Program-made: the position numbers and the translations under genes
In this document: piece by piece, positions 1 through 10,593 of the stretch
Layout of the letters: each line of letters opens with the position of its first letter
Position numbering within the stretch: the first letter of the stretch is position 1
Notes under the pieces: model-generated
Seen by the model: only the letters and a program-made list of their open reading frames with translations
Told to the model about the DNA's origin: nothing
Database searches by the model: none
From: Globisporangium splendens
Lineage: Eukaryota; Oomycota; Peronosporomycetes; Pythiales; Pythiaceae
Length of the DNA: 64,000 bases
Assembly: GCA_006386115.1 (NCBI GenBank)
Contig: VFIW01000002.1
Coordinates: 248,001-312,000, forward strand
Direction of reading: 5' to 3'

Positions 1-693
1 GTGTCTGTGTACGCGAATCCATTCCGAATCGTGTACCGTCTCGGCCACGGGCTGGTGGAGCTGGTTCGTATGCCTGCTCGAGGGCTTGCTTCGGGAAGTC
101 CAGTGGAGTTGATCACTGGAGCGTACCTCGGTGTTCGCTCCTTGGCGATGAATACGATCAGCGCAAGCTACGAGATCGTGGCTGGTGCGACAGGAATCTT
201 TGGTGCGTTCCTATCGCCGCTGGTGCCGGAGAGCAAGCGGAAGGCGTTTGACGAAGACTTGATCGGCTTCCAGCGTGCAGTGATCGAAGAAGTGGACTCG
301 TTTGACGCGGCCGAGGAGCGGACGATGACCAAGGTGATTGTGCGCAAGCCACGCGTGTTTGACCCCACGGGGGTGGGGCTTCTCACTGTGTATGGTCCGG
401 GTTCCGTTCCGTTGGAAGAGCAGGATCGCATCGATCATAAAGCAGTGGTGCTCTTGCAGCACTGGTGGCGCCGTCGCCGCCGAGCCAACATCATCTACGA
501 GGAAGCGCTGCGGCTGCGTCCAGAGATCGGCCAAGTCAGCGCGCGTCACATTCACGGGCTCACATGCGCCATCATGTAGTCAGGTGAAGAAGAAGAAGCG
601 TCCGATTCGAATGAAGTGCTCGAGACCAAGCGAACTGCGGCCACCAAATCTCCGTCCGAAGGTGCCAAGAGACAACCTGTTGTTGTCGAGTAA
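1..693 (+). pseudogene. 3' end of a VPS13-like gene, interrupted by an in-frame TAG
   Basis: The window opens inside a gene running from the left. Frame 1 encodes a C-terminal VPS13/ATG2-type segment: residues about 1-75 contain the glycine-rich repeated amphipathic pattern (RLGHGLVELVRMPARGL, GAYLGVRSLAMNT) followed by GIFGAFLSPLVPESKRKAF. Around residue 150 an IQ-like basic helix (AVVLLQHWWRRRRRA) follows. VPS13 proteins are bridge-like lipid-transfer proteins at membrane contacts. A TAG at 577-579 ends the frame, but the same frame continues open and acidic (GEEEEASDSNEVLETK) to a TAA at 691-693. The TAG may be a nonsense mutation, or sit in a very short intron with a weak donor; other introns here have good donors, so I favour disruption. 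Family assignment is moderately sure; function is inferred. Confidence 0.55.
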
Positions 694-895
694 GTAGTAA
701 GTCTCCTCCCTGTGAGTGCTGGAACGACAGTGTGCAGAAACAACAAAAAAGCGTCGGGAGGAATGATGTGTAGTTGGATGTGCTTATTTATTAATGCTGG
801 AAAGTATGCAAACAACAAATCGGCATGTTCGTTTGTGAAAAGAATATTCTTTTGCATGTGGCGTGTGTTTGTTTGTTGATGGAGACGTTGCGGCG

Positions 896-1466
896 CAATA
901 TTGGGATATTGGGATATTGGTGATCAATCGAGAGAGAGCATGCAAAATGCTGGTAAGTGGAGGTTGATGTGAGCATTTGAATTTGAATCTAAAAAGTAAT
1001 ATAAAAGAGGAAAGGCAATAACTTTTCATATCGACCGCACTCACTCACGCTGCGTTGGAATCGCGACAGCGGACGTTCATCAAGGAGAACCGCGTCCCAT
1101 TTTCTAAGAAGAGAGAAGAGTCGGCGGCGCTGCGACATCCCGAGTCAATGAGTGGGGCCTGATACGATCATCAAAGTTATTGAGATTGTCTACGTTGGAA
1201 AACCAAGTAGAAATGAGTGTACTATAGAAAAGATCCTGTATAAGTACGGTCATGGTCTGCTGGAAGGACAACCACGCTTCACGCTCTACACCATGCGTGT
1301 TCCACACGGTGCAAACATGCACAAATGGATGCAAAACATCCCTTAACGACCAATCAGATGCTCAGACAGCGAGTCGAGTCGGATGCATTCAGCGTATGTG
1401 AGATTGGGTTAAAATAGAGTCTCATTTGGAAAATGGGTGCACACGTCTCTTCGTGCACAGTGTGTC
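896..1466. repeat. Direct repeat, left copy (571 bp)
   Basis: Near-identical to 4190-4771. It starts at a CAATATTGGGATATTGG microrepeat and ends in TGCACAGTGTGTC. The only difference noticed is an 11-bp insertion near the start of the right copy. Both copies contain the same small open frames (76 codons minus, 64 codons plus) with no recognisable product. The two copies lie in the same orientation about 3.3 kb apart. Likely a segmental duplication or non-autonomous element; no transposase is seen. Confidence 0.9.
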
Positions 1467-3590
1467 ATGTCCGCACTTTAGAGGTGGTTCCTTGTACACT
1501 GTGACCACATTCGGTGCACACTGCGCTCCCCGCGATGATGACGGTGATGATGGTGATGCGCATCATCACGCAGACGATGAGCGCCGCACCTTTTTCCGGT
1601 TGAACATCGCGTCCGCGGCGGCACGACAATCAGCGCAACCAGCGCCTGCTGAGCGACCAGGTGCTCGTGGAGAAGCGCTCGAGGCTCTGTGACGTCGCCG
1701 ACGCGAACCTACCGAGCTGATTCCGTCGCGATGCAGCACGGCGCGGCGCGGCCCTGAGTCGGTACGACGTTCGTATTGCATGGTTCGTGTTTGCCGGTGG
1801 CGTTCGGCGTCTTTTCTTTCGAGTTGAAGCTGCCGCTCCCGTTGTACCAACAAGATCATGATGCGCACCACGGTGTCGAGCATATTATCCCCCGACCATT
1901 GAACACCATGGTCTCTCGTCGAACAAGTACCAGCATTTACAGCAGCAGTAGTGATTTAGATCAGTAGACATTAGACACGATGCATTTATGTATATACATG
2001 AAGAGCCAATATATGGTGCTTTGCTCTCCTTCGTGACGACTCATGGACACCTTCTCACTCAGTGTTGCACTTGCAGCACGCTCCTGGATGTGGTGAAGGA
2101 AAAGGAACTCACGCGTACTACCACGAGCAATTTGCTGTGCCTGCGGTCGCGCGTACATTTCCTGATTGCGTCCTACTGTCAGCACCCAGGTCGTCCCAAG
2201 TTGTGAAATCTGAAATGTGCATTGTATCCTGCGCGGCATGCATGCCACTGCCAGGAGCTCCGTCCGGATTGCGCAGTATGCAGAAAGAGAGAGATTGTAT
2301 CGGCGCCACCAACAGCGTTGCTGGTACTGCAGCAGCGCAGCGGGACCGAGCGTCTGAAGGCAACTATCTAGGCGGACAGGAGCAGCATTTGTTGCTGCCG
2401 TGAAGCAGTGGAGAGGACGCAATCAAATTAGAACGACGCATCGTCGTGAAGCCCCAGGGTTTTGTGGCGTGTGCCTCTACGGACCAGTCGTGAATGTGAG
2501 GTTGTTGTGCATTGAAACCGCTCTTTCAGTCAAGTCTACGGGAAACAAAGTGCTCATTTGCTGCTTGAAGCAGCGGAAGATGCGGGCGAGACGCCAAAAG
2601 TATCCTCAAAAGCCGTTGGCAACTCGAAGCCCTCGTAGCTGTTAAAAACTGGCGACCAAAAGTGGCAAAGTGGCGGGTGTCTCAAGTCGACAGACAGCCG
2701 CCGCTCGATCGAGTGGAGCCCGAGGGAGAAAGAAAGCGCTCAGATTGGTGCTTTATTGCTCTCTCGTAATCTTAACGCGTAGTTGAGTCTTGGGCGGTGC
2801 TGGACACCGAGTGCTGCGTGGAAACGGCCACCTGGGAAGCTCACGGGTGCTCTGGAGGTGGTGTAATCTGAGCCGAGCGCTCAAGTTCAACAGGTACGCG
2901 CGACGCGTCCTAGGTCGATTTGCACTCAACTGATGGCGCTTCTTGTTTACCATCGCTTCGTTTGAGATCGACAGAGAGGGTTTCTAGCAGCAGCAGATGC
3001 AGCTGGTGATGGTGATGGCGGTGAGGAGAGCGCGCGTGCGACGTGCGCATATTGCGAAAATCCGGTCTCCTGTGGTTCTGGCTGTTTCGCGGCGCTGCCA
3101 CATGAAAATGTTGTCGCCTTCAATGTCAATGGCGATGCTCGAGAGACACGCGATCGATGCGCATGAAGGAGTGGACGTTGTGAACCAAGAAGAAGACCCG
3201 TCGCTGCTGTGGGAGAGATCTCCTTCCTGCCATGCTGTTGTCGCCCCGCTTTGCATGTCGAACCCGGAACCTTCGCGTCCAATCCCATTCTCATTCGAGT
3301 TTTCTCCTCGCCTCAAGCGAGCAACGAGCACCTCCGGACACTGGGAACACGGACCGACAACTGCGCCACGGCCATTCGCACTGCGCTCTCGACTTTCGAC
3401 AACTCCGAGGACAACTGCAGTTTCGATCTCGATCAAACAGGCAAGTTCCCGATGACAAAGGCGGTCGCTAAGAGCTCTCTAACCACATCTCTGTCTATAC
3501 TTCGTCTTCTATGGCTGCTCCTCGTGACGATGCTTCGTGCAACAAATTGATCAGCGAGCCTCGGCTGCGCCGTTGCGCTCGAAGAAAGGC
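1467..3590. other. Low-coding stretch between the repeats
   Basis: About 2.1 kb without a convincing intact gene. Short overlapping open frames occur on both strands (for example plus 2997-3550) but all are broken by stops and have no recognised motif. Given that a VPS13-like fragment follows directly, parts of 3000-3590 could be further decayed exons of that gene; I could not establish this. Confidence 0.4.
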
Positions 3591-3639
3591 ATCCATTTTG
3601 GGCACCACTCTAGCTGAGCCAGCATGAGAATGGATGGGT

Positions 3640-4188
3640 TGGTGACTCAGACAGTGACGACTTTGAGCGTGACGGGTTTTCGCTGAGCGACGTCCACTTG
3701 CCTCGACTGAGGGTGCGCATTAGCACCGTTGGTGCGAGTATGGTGGTGACTTTGATGAAGGACGATCCACCAATGTACCTCATCTGCAACCAGTCAAGCT
3801 CCGATTTGTTGGTCAATCAAGTGTACTCGTCCGACGAGACGGTCATCATTCGAAGCATGGAGTATGTGCCGTTTGCGTGGGTGAAACCGGATGGAGCCAG
3901 GTAAGTGACCTCGAGCAAACATTTTCGACTAGAGAGCTTTAGGATGGGGTTCTCATCTTTCTTTTGTTGTTGCATAGACGAGTTTCGTGCCGCGCGGTTG
4001 CTCCTGGACAGCATCATTCATCTTCTCCTGTTTCGCGGGTCTACGACTTCGCCAATCTGGATCGAGAAAAAAGGGCAGATGGACTGAAATTCTGGCTGTT
4101 TGGGGAGCAAATCAAGAACATATCTGCTGAGATCCTCGTGGAAAGATCATCTCGAGTGCTGGTGTTTCGTGATTCTCTCGATTGATGA
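3640..4188 (+). pseudogene. VPS13-like fragment (SHR-BD/VAB-type repeat)
   Basis: Frame from about 3640 to a GTAAGT donor at 3901 reads a segment typical of the VPS13 adaptor-binding/SHR-BD region: a PPMYLICNQSSSD strand, a QVYSSDETV strand and the signature YVPFAWVKPDGAR (family pattern: P-Y-R-I-x-N-x-S then P-Y-A-W-x-x-P). After an intron it continues as VYDFANLDREKR, then SSRVLVFRDSLD and two stops at 4183-4188, immediately before the right copy of the direct repeat (4190). In VPS13 this region lies N-terminal to the segment at 1-579, so the two pieces are in the wrong order for a single gene and must come from two copies or a rearrangement. No intact start is visible. Confidence 0.5.
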
Positions 4189-4236
4189 TCAATATTGGGA
4201 TATTGGGATATTGGTGATCAATCGAGAGAGAGAATC
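4171..4236. repeat. Imperfect palindrome at the left border of the right direct repeat
   Basis: GATTCTCTCGATTGAT (4171-4186) is the reverse complement of the flanks of ATCAATCGAGAGAGAGAATC (4217-4236), apart from four extra bases. The loop carries the TATTGGGATATTGGGATATTGG microrepeat. The left copy of the repeat lacks the first arm, so the palindrome exists only at this junction. Confidence 0.75.
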
Positions 4237-4771
4237 GAGAGAGCATGCAAAATGCTGGTAAGTGGAGGTTGATGTGAGCATTTGAATTTGAATCTAAAAA
4301 GTAATATAAAAGAGGAAAGGCAATAACTTTTCATATCGACCGCACTCACTCACGCTGCGTTGGAATCGCGACAGCGGACGTTCATCAAGGAGAACCGCGT
4401 CCCATTTTCTAAGAAGAGAGAAGAGTCGGCGGCGCTGCGACATCCCGAGTCAATGAGTGGGGCCTGATACGATCATCAAAGTTATTGAGATTGTCTACGT
4501 TGGAAAACCAAGTAGAAATGAGTGTACTATAGAAAAGATCCTGTATAAGTACGGTCATGGTCTGCTGGAAGGACAACCACGCTTCACGCTCTACACCATG
4601 CGTGTTCCACACGGTGCAAACATGCACAAATGGATGCAAAACATCCCTTAACGACCAATCAGATGCTCAGACAGCGAGTCGAGTCGGATGCATTCAGCGT
4701 ATGTGAGATTGGGTTAAAATAGAGTCTCATTTGGAAAATGGGTGCACACGTCTCTTCGTGCACAGTGTGTC
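4190..4771. repeat. Direct repeat, right copy (582 bp)
   Basis: Same sequence as 896-1466, with an 11-bp insertion (AATCGAGAGAG) near its start, which looks like local duplication of the neighbouring GAATCGAGAG tract. It lies exactly between the broken VPS13-like fragment and the first exon of the WW-domain gene, so a rearrangement breakpoint at its borders is likely. Confidence 0.9.
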
Positions 4772-4796
4772 GCCGTAACATGAAGAGAGCGACTAT

Positions 4797-7028
4797 ATGG
4801 AAGCGAAGGAGAGGTTCATGGCCACGCTTGCTGCGCTGGATGAGCGCATGCATCGACTGCGTACATGTCTTGTGCAAGTGCATCACCTCGTCTCTCTCTG
4901 CTTGAGTCTTTTGTCTGCCAACGTCGAGAGCGTCGTCGCGCGTCACCCGTGGGTCCGCAATGCCCGCAACGCCCTCTTTCACGTGCTCGCGTTCATCGTT
5001 GGCTCAACCCACGCAGATGAACTTGTCGCATTCTCAAAGCCCAGACTCGTGAAGAACGACGCGTATCGAGACCGCCTGTTGGAACCGGAGATCGCCGACC
5101 TCGTCGATCTGAGTGACGCCCTGCAGCTCACGGTTCCGCAGCGGAAAGCCGTGTTCCAGTGCTTCCTGCATGTGGATTTCATGCGGCGCGCAGGCATCAC
5201 GCGATCCGAGTTACTCCGATACTGTAACCTCCGGCTCACGCCATTGACGTGCTTCATGTTGCCCGAGTCGGTTAATGGCGCGACCCACCGTGGCGGTAGT
5301 GGTGCGACCAAGCGCTGGGACATCATGCAGTGGATCGCAGTGTGCTTCACAGTGTGCACCTTGGATTTGAGCACGGTACGAATAGCAGATAGCGCATTGA
5401 ATTCACAGGAAGAACGAAGCGCTGACAACTGTGTCCTAATGTCAATATATGTTTGCAGCTAGCTCAGGTTACGATTGTCGAGGCATGTCGACCGAAAGTC
5501 GTGGCGGAAGATCAGCAGCAAGGAGAAAACCCTTCCTGAGATCAGGATTCAGAGCATTCAGAACTTCCTTCGGCACCGCAACCAAAAGGAGACACGAGTG
5601 ACGACCTTTGTGACCAGATTACGCGGTGCTTTGAGTTCTGTACTGGTGTCTTGAATGCACAAGAGATCTATCTGCAAGTCCTGCTCCATCAATTCTACGG
5701 TCAAAAACGGATAGATGACCTGCAGAGAGCAGCATCGACACTCGACTTTCGCAAAGCCCATGGAGTTCGGTGCGTCGCGGATGTCGTCAGGTTATTCCCA
5801 GGTAATGAAGTTGATTCCAACTCGTTTTTGCATTTCAAGACTCTGATGCTGGACTCCTGACTACCTCTCTCGATATGACAATTTTGGTCTCCTGAAACGT
5901 AGTGCTTGTGTTTCCATGCGTTTGGGTGCAACGAGTGCTCCAAGCGCGGATTTTAGGGCCGAGCACATGGCAAGTTTTGCGGAAACGCCGCCGAGAACTG
6001 CAGACCGTTGGGATGAACGAGTTGCTCCTGTCGTATACCGATATCATCACGGTCGCGAGAATCCAATTGAACCGCAAGCACGAGCAACAGGAGCGCAAGA
6101 AGAAAGATGCAGATAGGCGGACATTCAAAGTTCCACTACTGTCGATACGACATGGAGGTCGTAACTCGGATGGAGATTCTGCTTTACCTGACTTGCCGTC
6201 TTCTGCTACTAAAGTACCAACGCAAAACTCGGAGGCTCGCATGTCCACTCCAAGGAAGATCCTACCCTCGATGTAAGTGCGTGTAGTGCCCCTATTTCGT
6301 TTGGTGACTTGAGCTGAGGTATATTGAGACCAATCCATTTGCTTTCTATGATTCCCAGTGGCATTAGCTCCCCTCTTGAGACGTTCGCCTCCAAAACTGC
6401 CATGACTCGGACGCTAGCACGCTTGGATACACCAGAATTGAACTACACGAGTGAAACTGTGGCCTGGAAAGTGATTGCGAACCACGTGCTTGCGTCAGTA
6501 TACCTTGGTATCCTGTTCCGTGACGACTCCGACCTCCGTCAGCAGTAAATGCACAATAAAAAAGACGCCTCAACGATCTTCCTGTCGACTACGAAAGACA
6601 TTTTCGAGGGTAAACTAGCACCCGAGACATGCGAAGCCCTGCGGAAGACGTTGGTGCGCGAGTACGGCTATCAATTCGCAAAATTCCTCTTTGAGAAGAG
6701 CAGTCTGAAGGAGCTCAGTGCCGCCTCCAAGTCAGGTCTCGAAGAGCACCGCGCGCAATTGCGCTACAAGAATGCGTGGAAAAGTGTCGATCCTCCGGAG
6801 GACAAGTCACGGTTCCGGAAACACATGAGTTGGCTTCAACTACTTTGGTGCGTGAAAGACAAGAAACTCATTCATATCGTGTGGTTGCCACTGGTTTGTC
6901 GACCCTGCGAGCAAGCGCGCGTTCTATTACAACATTCGCACGGGCGAGTCGCGATGGGAGCAACCGGCCACCTACGTCGCGCCAACAAAGAACGCCAAGA
7001 AAAAGAAGCGGAAGCTGAAAGCGCCATG
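4797..7028 (+). pseudogene. Multi-exon WW-domain protein gene with in-frame stops
   Basis: Exons 4797-5375, 5459-5801, 5903-6272 and 6359 onward join in phase across GT-AG introns. The N-terminal part is mostly helical, with weak EF-hand-like spacing around residues 115-190. The middle has a basic region (RKRRREL, KHEQQERKKKDADRR). The C-terminus (about 6886-7028) is a WW domain, WFVDPASKRAFYYN then TGESRWEQP, followed by a lysine-rich tail and TGA. Three breaks stand out: TGA at 5537-5539 and TAA at 6546-6548 inside otherwise continuous in-frame exons, and a frame change just before the WW domain (about 6850-6886) without a good acceptor. It starts 26 bp after the direct repeat, so the original 5' end may be lost. 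Family not recognised; a decayed gene is the simplest reading. Confidence 0.55.
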
Positions 7029-7170
7029 ACCCACAAACCGAGTCCATTCCACGACCCAGACGCAAAGATAGAGACCAGTATGCGTTTTCAGTAAGAATAT
7101 CTACGCAGTCAAAAGATGATTCTCTCTTCATTTCTTTCCATTCTCTATCTCAGGCACAAAAAATCAACGT

Positions 7171-10075
7171 TCAGACATCTCGTGACACGGTCACTTCGTA
7201 CCCTGCGAGCAGGATTGGCCCGGATTCCTGGAGGGTTTCGTAGATCGGGCTGATCGGTGCGTCTGCTATAGCACTCACGCGCTGGGCATACGCGTCCAAG
7301 CACGTCACGATCTCTTTCCACGCTTCTTTCTCAGCGCTCAATGCGAGTTTCCGGTCTTTCAGGCAAGGGTATGCCAGCGGAACTTTCGTGATCGACGATT
7401 TTGACGTTAACTCGAAGGACTTGCCTGATGGAGACGACGATTTGCCCTCCAATCCTGCGCTCCGGTCCAGCCAGTCGATGTACTTGGACGCATTCCATCG
7501 CTTCATCTGGTGCGGCAACTGCAGCTCGACTGGCGCGCGCGAGATGAGGTGGTGCCACACATTCGTGGGGCGAATCTTGTCGATCATGCTGTCCCGTAAG
7601 ATGGCGCTATTATCCAGGAACATCATGTGGCGGAACGCGCGGAGCTCTTCGTACGGCGCGCCGAGCGTCTTCAAGGGCAAGATATGCTCGAGGCGAAGTT
7701 CCAATTGCGCCATGTCGTTTGCGAGCCGCAGCTTCCCGTTCTCCTGCAGTGGTCGTAACAACGATGCATGTCGAATGAACACGGAGACCAGACGGGCGAC
7801 GAAGTCGCTCACGCATATCGCGACAAATGGCGCGTTGGGAAGCCGCCTGATGTGCTCTTCCAGGAGCACATGAAACGCGCCGTTGAACTCGATCATGTAC
7901 TTGGAGCCGCTGTTGTGCGCACGTTCACTGGTCGAGCGATCCGCAAAGGACTCGTCGTGCATTTTCGCAAAGATCCCTTCCATCAGCATGCAGAGTCCCT
8001 GCAGATAATAGCCGAGCACCGAGTACTCGAGTGTCTGGATCACGTCTCGACATGGCGCGATTTCCTTGGCAAGCAACGCCTCGAGCTCTTTCTGCGAAAA
8101 CGCAGTACCGACTTGCTTTTGGTTCGAAGCACCTGTATCAACTGCCGCTGTCACCCGAGACACGATTTCATCCAGCGCGTCCTCTAGTTGCTTCAGGACG
8201 TTCAAAAGACTGACGTTGTGAGCTTGCGCAGGCGTTCGGCCGTATGTCGAAGTGGTCGCGATCGCCGCTTTCCCCGTGTTCATGATTCGCTTCACATTCC
8301 CACAGAATAGTGTCACAGCCTTTTGGATCTGCTGCAATGCACCATCGATCAGCACTGGGTCGTGGTCGGCCTGGTCCACTTCCGAAAGCATGGTACGCGC
8401 CAGCGTTTGCATATCGCTTCGTCCAGGCGGCGACGTGTGGAAGTTTGAACTCTGGGGAAACATGAGGTGGACCGGATTCGCCATTCGACGGTACGCGCGG
8501 TCGGTGAACGCGTCGTACAGCGGTGCCATGGACTCGAGCAGCTGATTTCGCTCTTGCTCGGAGCCTGCGATGCCCTGCAATGCGTCCTTACGGACGCGGC
8601 TTCCTGTTTGTCCCGCGACGGCGTCCAACACGAAGGATTCGGTATCCGAATGGTGGTTATGGTGGGCTGTGGCCGCGTACAATTCGTTCAGCACGCGTTG
8701 CGCTTCTTCGCGCATCCGCGGGTACGACGCGATCAGCACGATCTTGACCGACGAGCGGTAGTTGAGCGTCGAGAAGAACAACTCGCGCACGATCGCGCAG
8801 CTCACTTCCCAGAACGTGGCAAATAGACTCGGTTCATCGTGTTCAATCACTAGGTCCAGGTAGTTTTTGTTCAGACTCGGATCGACCATTTTCACGAGCA
8901 CACGTTGCAGGTTCCACACCTGGAGCGCATGCACGCGGATCACGCCAAACACGTCCTGGATCGCTTTCCACACGTCCGCTTTCTGCGCACTCGCTTCGGC
9001 AGCACCACCACCATTCGGAAGAGCAGCAGCAGGCGTTTGATTGCTATTGCTGGTGCTGCTGACCAGCACGTCTTCCGCGATCGCCGCGCCGCATTTACGC
9101 TCAACCTCTTGGATGACGTCGTTCACGGTCGTTTGGACGCTCTCCGTCAAGTTGCCGAGGTAGAACAGGATTTGGAGCGCATCGCCGACGTCGGCCTGAC
9201 TCAGTTTCTGCATCCCGTTGCGCAGGTTCACGCGCACATCGCGCCGCATCGTGGACGCGATCTTGCGGATGTTTGGTAAGCTCATACGCACGACCGTGAG
9301 GTCTTCAAACTGCGGATCCGCGACTAAAGTCTCGATCTCGCGGATCGCGAGCGCCAGCGTCACCATCTCACTGTTGAGTTCCCCACTGCCACGCAAGGCA
9401 GCACTAGTAGCAACATTGTGGTCCATACTCGCTGCGCGCGATCTACCACCAACCGTAAGCGCACTGGCACTCAATGGGGAGCTCAAGACGCGATCCGAGA
9501 GCTGATTGTATCGCAGCACGCGGCGCAGGATCTCGCTGCACTTGTCGACGTTGCGGTGTTTCTGGATCGTCGAGTGCAGCTTGTCGTGCTGAGCCTTCAT
9601 GAGTGTCTCAAGGTCATAAACGGCGTGCTTCAGGTGGTGCACCGAGGACTGCACAGACGTGACGTGGTCCTGCAGGTCGTCGACCGACCCGACCGTGTCC
9701 AACAGCGCGCTGTGGTTGTCGCCGATGTGATCGGTGATCACACGGTCGATCTTGCGCACCGCATCGTCGATGCGCTGGATGAACCGCTCCGAGTGGCTCG
9801 ACGACTCGTGCTCGCCCGAGAAGCCGTGGCTGCCGCTGCGGTGTAGTTGGCGGCGGTCGTGGTGGGTGGTGCTGACGGAGGACGAATCGCGCCCGACGAT
9901 CTCGCTCGCGATCGTGCTGACGTTGCAGTCCTGCGCGAAGAACACGCCCAGTTGGGCTACAACCACAGGCATAACACACACGTGCACATTAGCTATCTGT
10001 CTAGGACTGTGGCTGTTTAAATGCGCGCATGTACATGGTACCGTCATGCTGGAGCTCCTTCACGACGGCCTCCAT
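7171..10075 (-). CDS. COG5: Conserved oligomeric Golgi complex subunit 5 (COG5)
   Basis: Two exons on the minus strand: 10075-10042 and 9956-7171 (85-nt intron, phase agrees), giving 939 aa. The start MEAVVKELQHD then AQLGVFFAQDCNVS keeps the N-terminus compact; reading the long open frame without splicing would add an unlikely leader. The family core is plain: a helical stretch with HHLKHAVYDLETLMKAQHDK and HRNVDKCSEILRRVLRY, the COG5 signature region that interacts with other COG subunits, then a long helical-rod body with a low-complexity asparagine/alanine insert near residue 330. COG5 belongs to lobe B of the COG tether for retrograde vesicles at the Golgi. Length is close to animal and plant COG5 (about 800-840) plus inserts. 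It is divergent to the myosin gene. Confidence 0.9.
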
Positions 10076-10448
10076 CTTCCCCTCTTCCGAACGATGCCAA
10101 GTGGATGTGAGTATCATCAACCATGCACGGTCTTTTACTTCTGTCGTACACAGTCAACTCATCGTACTTATTGGTACCGGTTTCATACTCGGTTTGTTTG
10201 TTAAAACGATTTGCATCGGTATCATACCGGTATGTACCTTCAAAATGCCAGTACTTGCTCTGCTTTCTTTCGCAGTGTTGTTGAAGGGAAACCGAGAGGG
10301 GGCGAGTGCGCATCCAAATCGAAAAAGACAGCCATAAGCGCTCAAGTGCGGCGCCGACCTCCGTCCCGCCCGCCGTTCAATTCCGCACTCGCGTGTCCGC
10401 AATCAGTTCCGCACTCTCATCAAAGGAGAAACGTGTGTGTGCTTGCGG

Positions 10449-10486
<38 letters not shown>

Positions 10487-10593
10487 GTATATCCGCAGTT
10501 CGTAGACCTACGCTGAGGACGAGGGCTGCGTGAGTGTGCGCTTGACCTGCTTCAGAAATCTCCGTTTGATCGTAAAGCAAGGGTAAAGCAAAC
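10076..10593. promoter_or_regulatory. Shared intergenic region COG5/myosin with a (TC)n tract
   Basis: The 518 bp between two divergent start codons must hold both promoters. A pure TC microsatellite lies at about 10451-10483, roughly 110 bp before the myosin ATG. No TATA box or Inr was identified with confidence. Confidence 0.5.

Noticed and set aside
1104..4639. Real gene in the 64- or 76-codon frames of the direct repeat
   Set aside because: Identical in both copies simply because the DNA is duplicated; no start context, splice partner or known motif.
577..6548. Reassigned stop codons (TAG, TGA and TAA each appear in-frame)
   Set aside because: All three stops occur as interruptions in this block only; elsewhere (for example PIGW, NDOR1, RBX1) each is used as an ordinary terminator, so local decay is more likely than a changed code.
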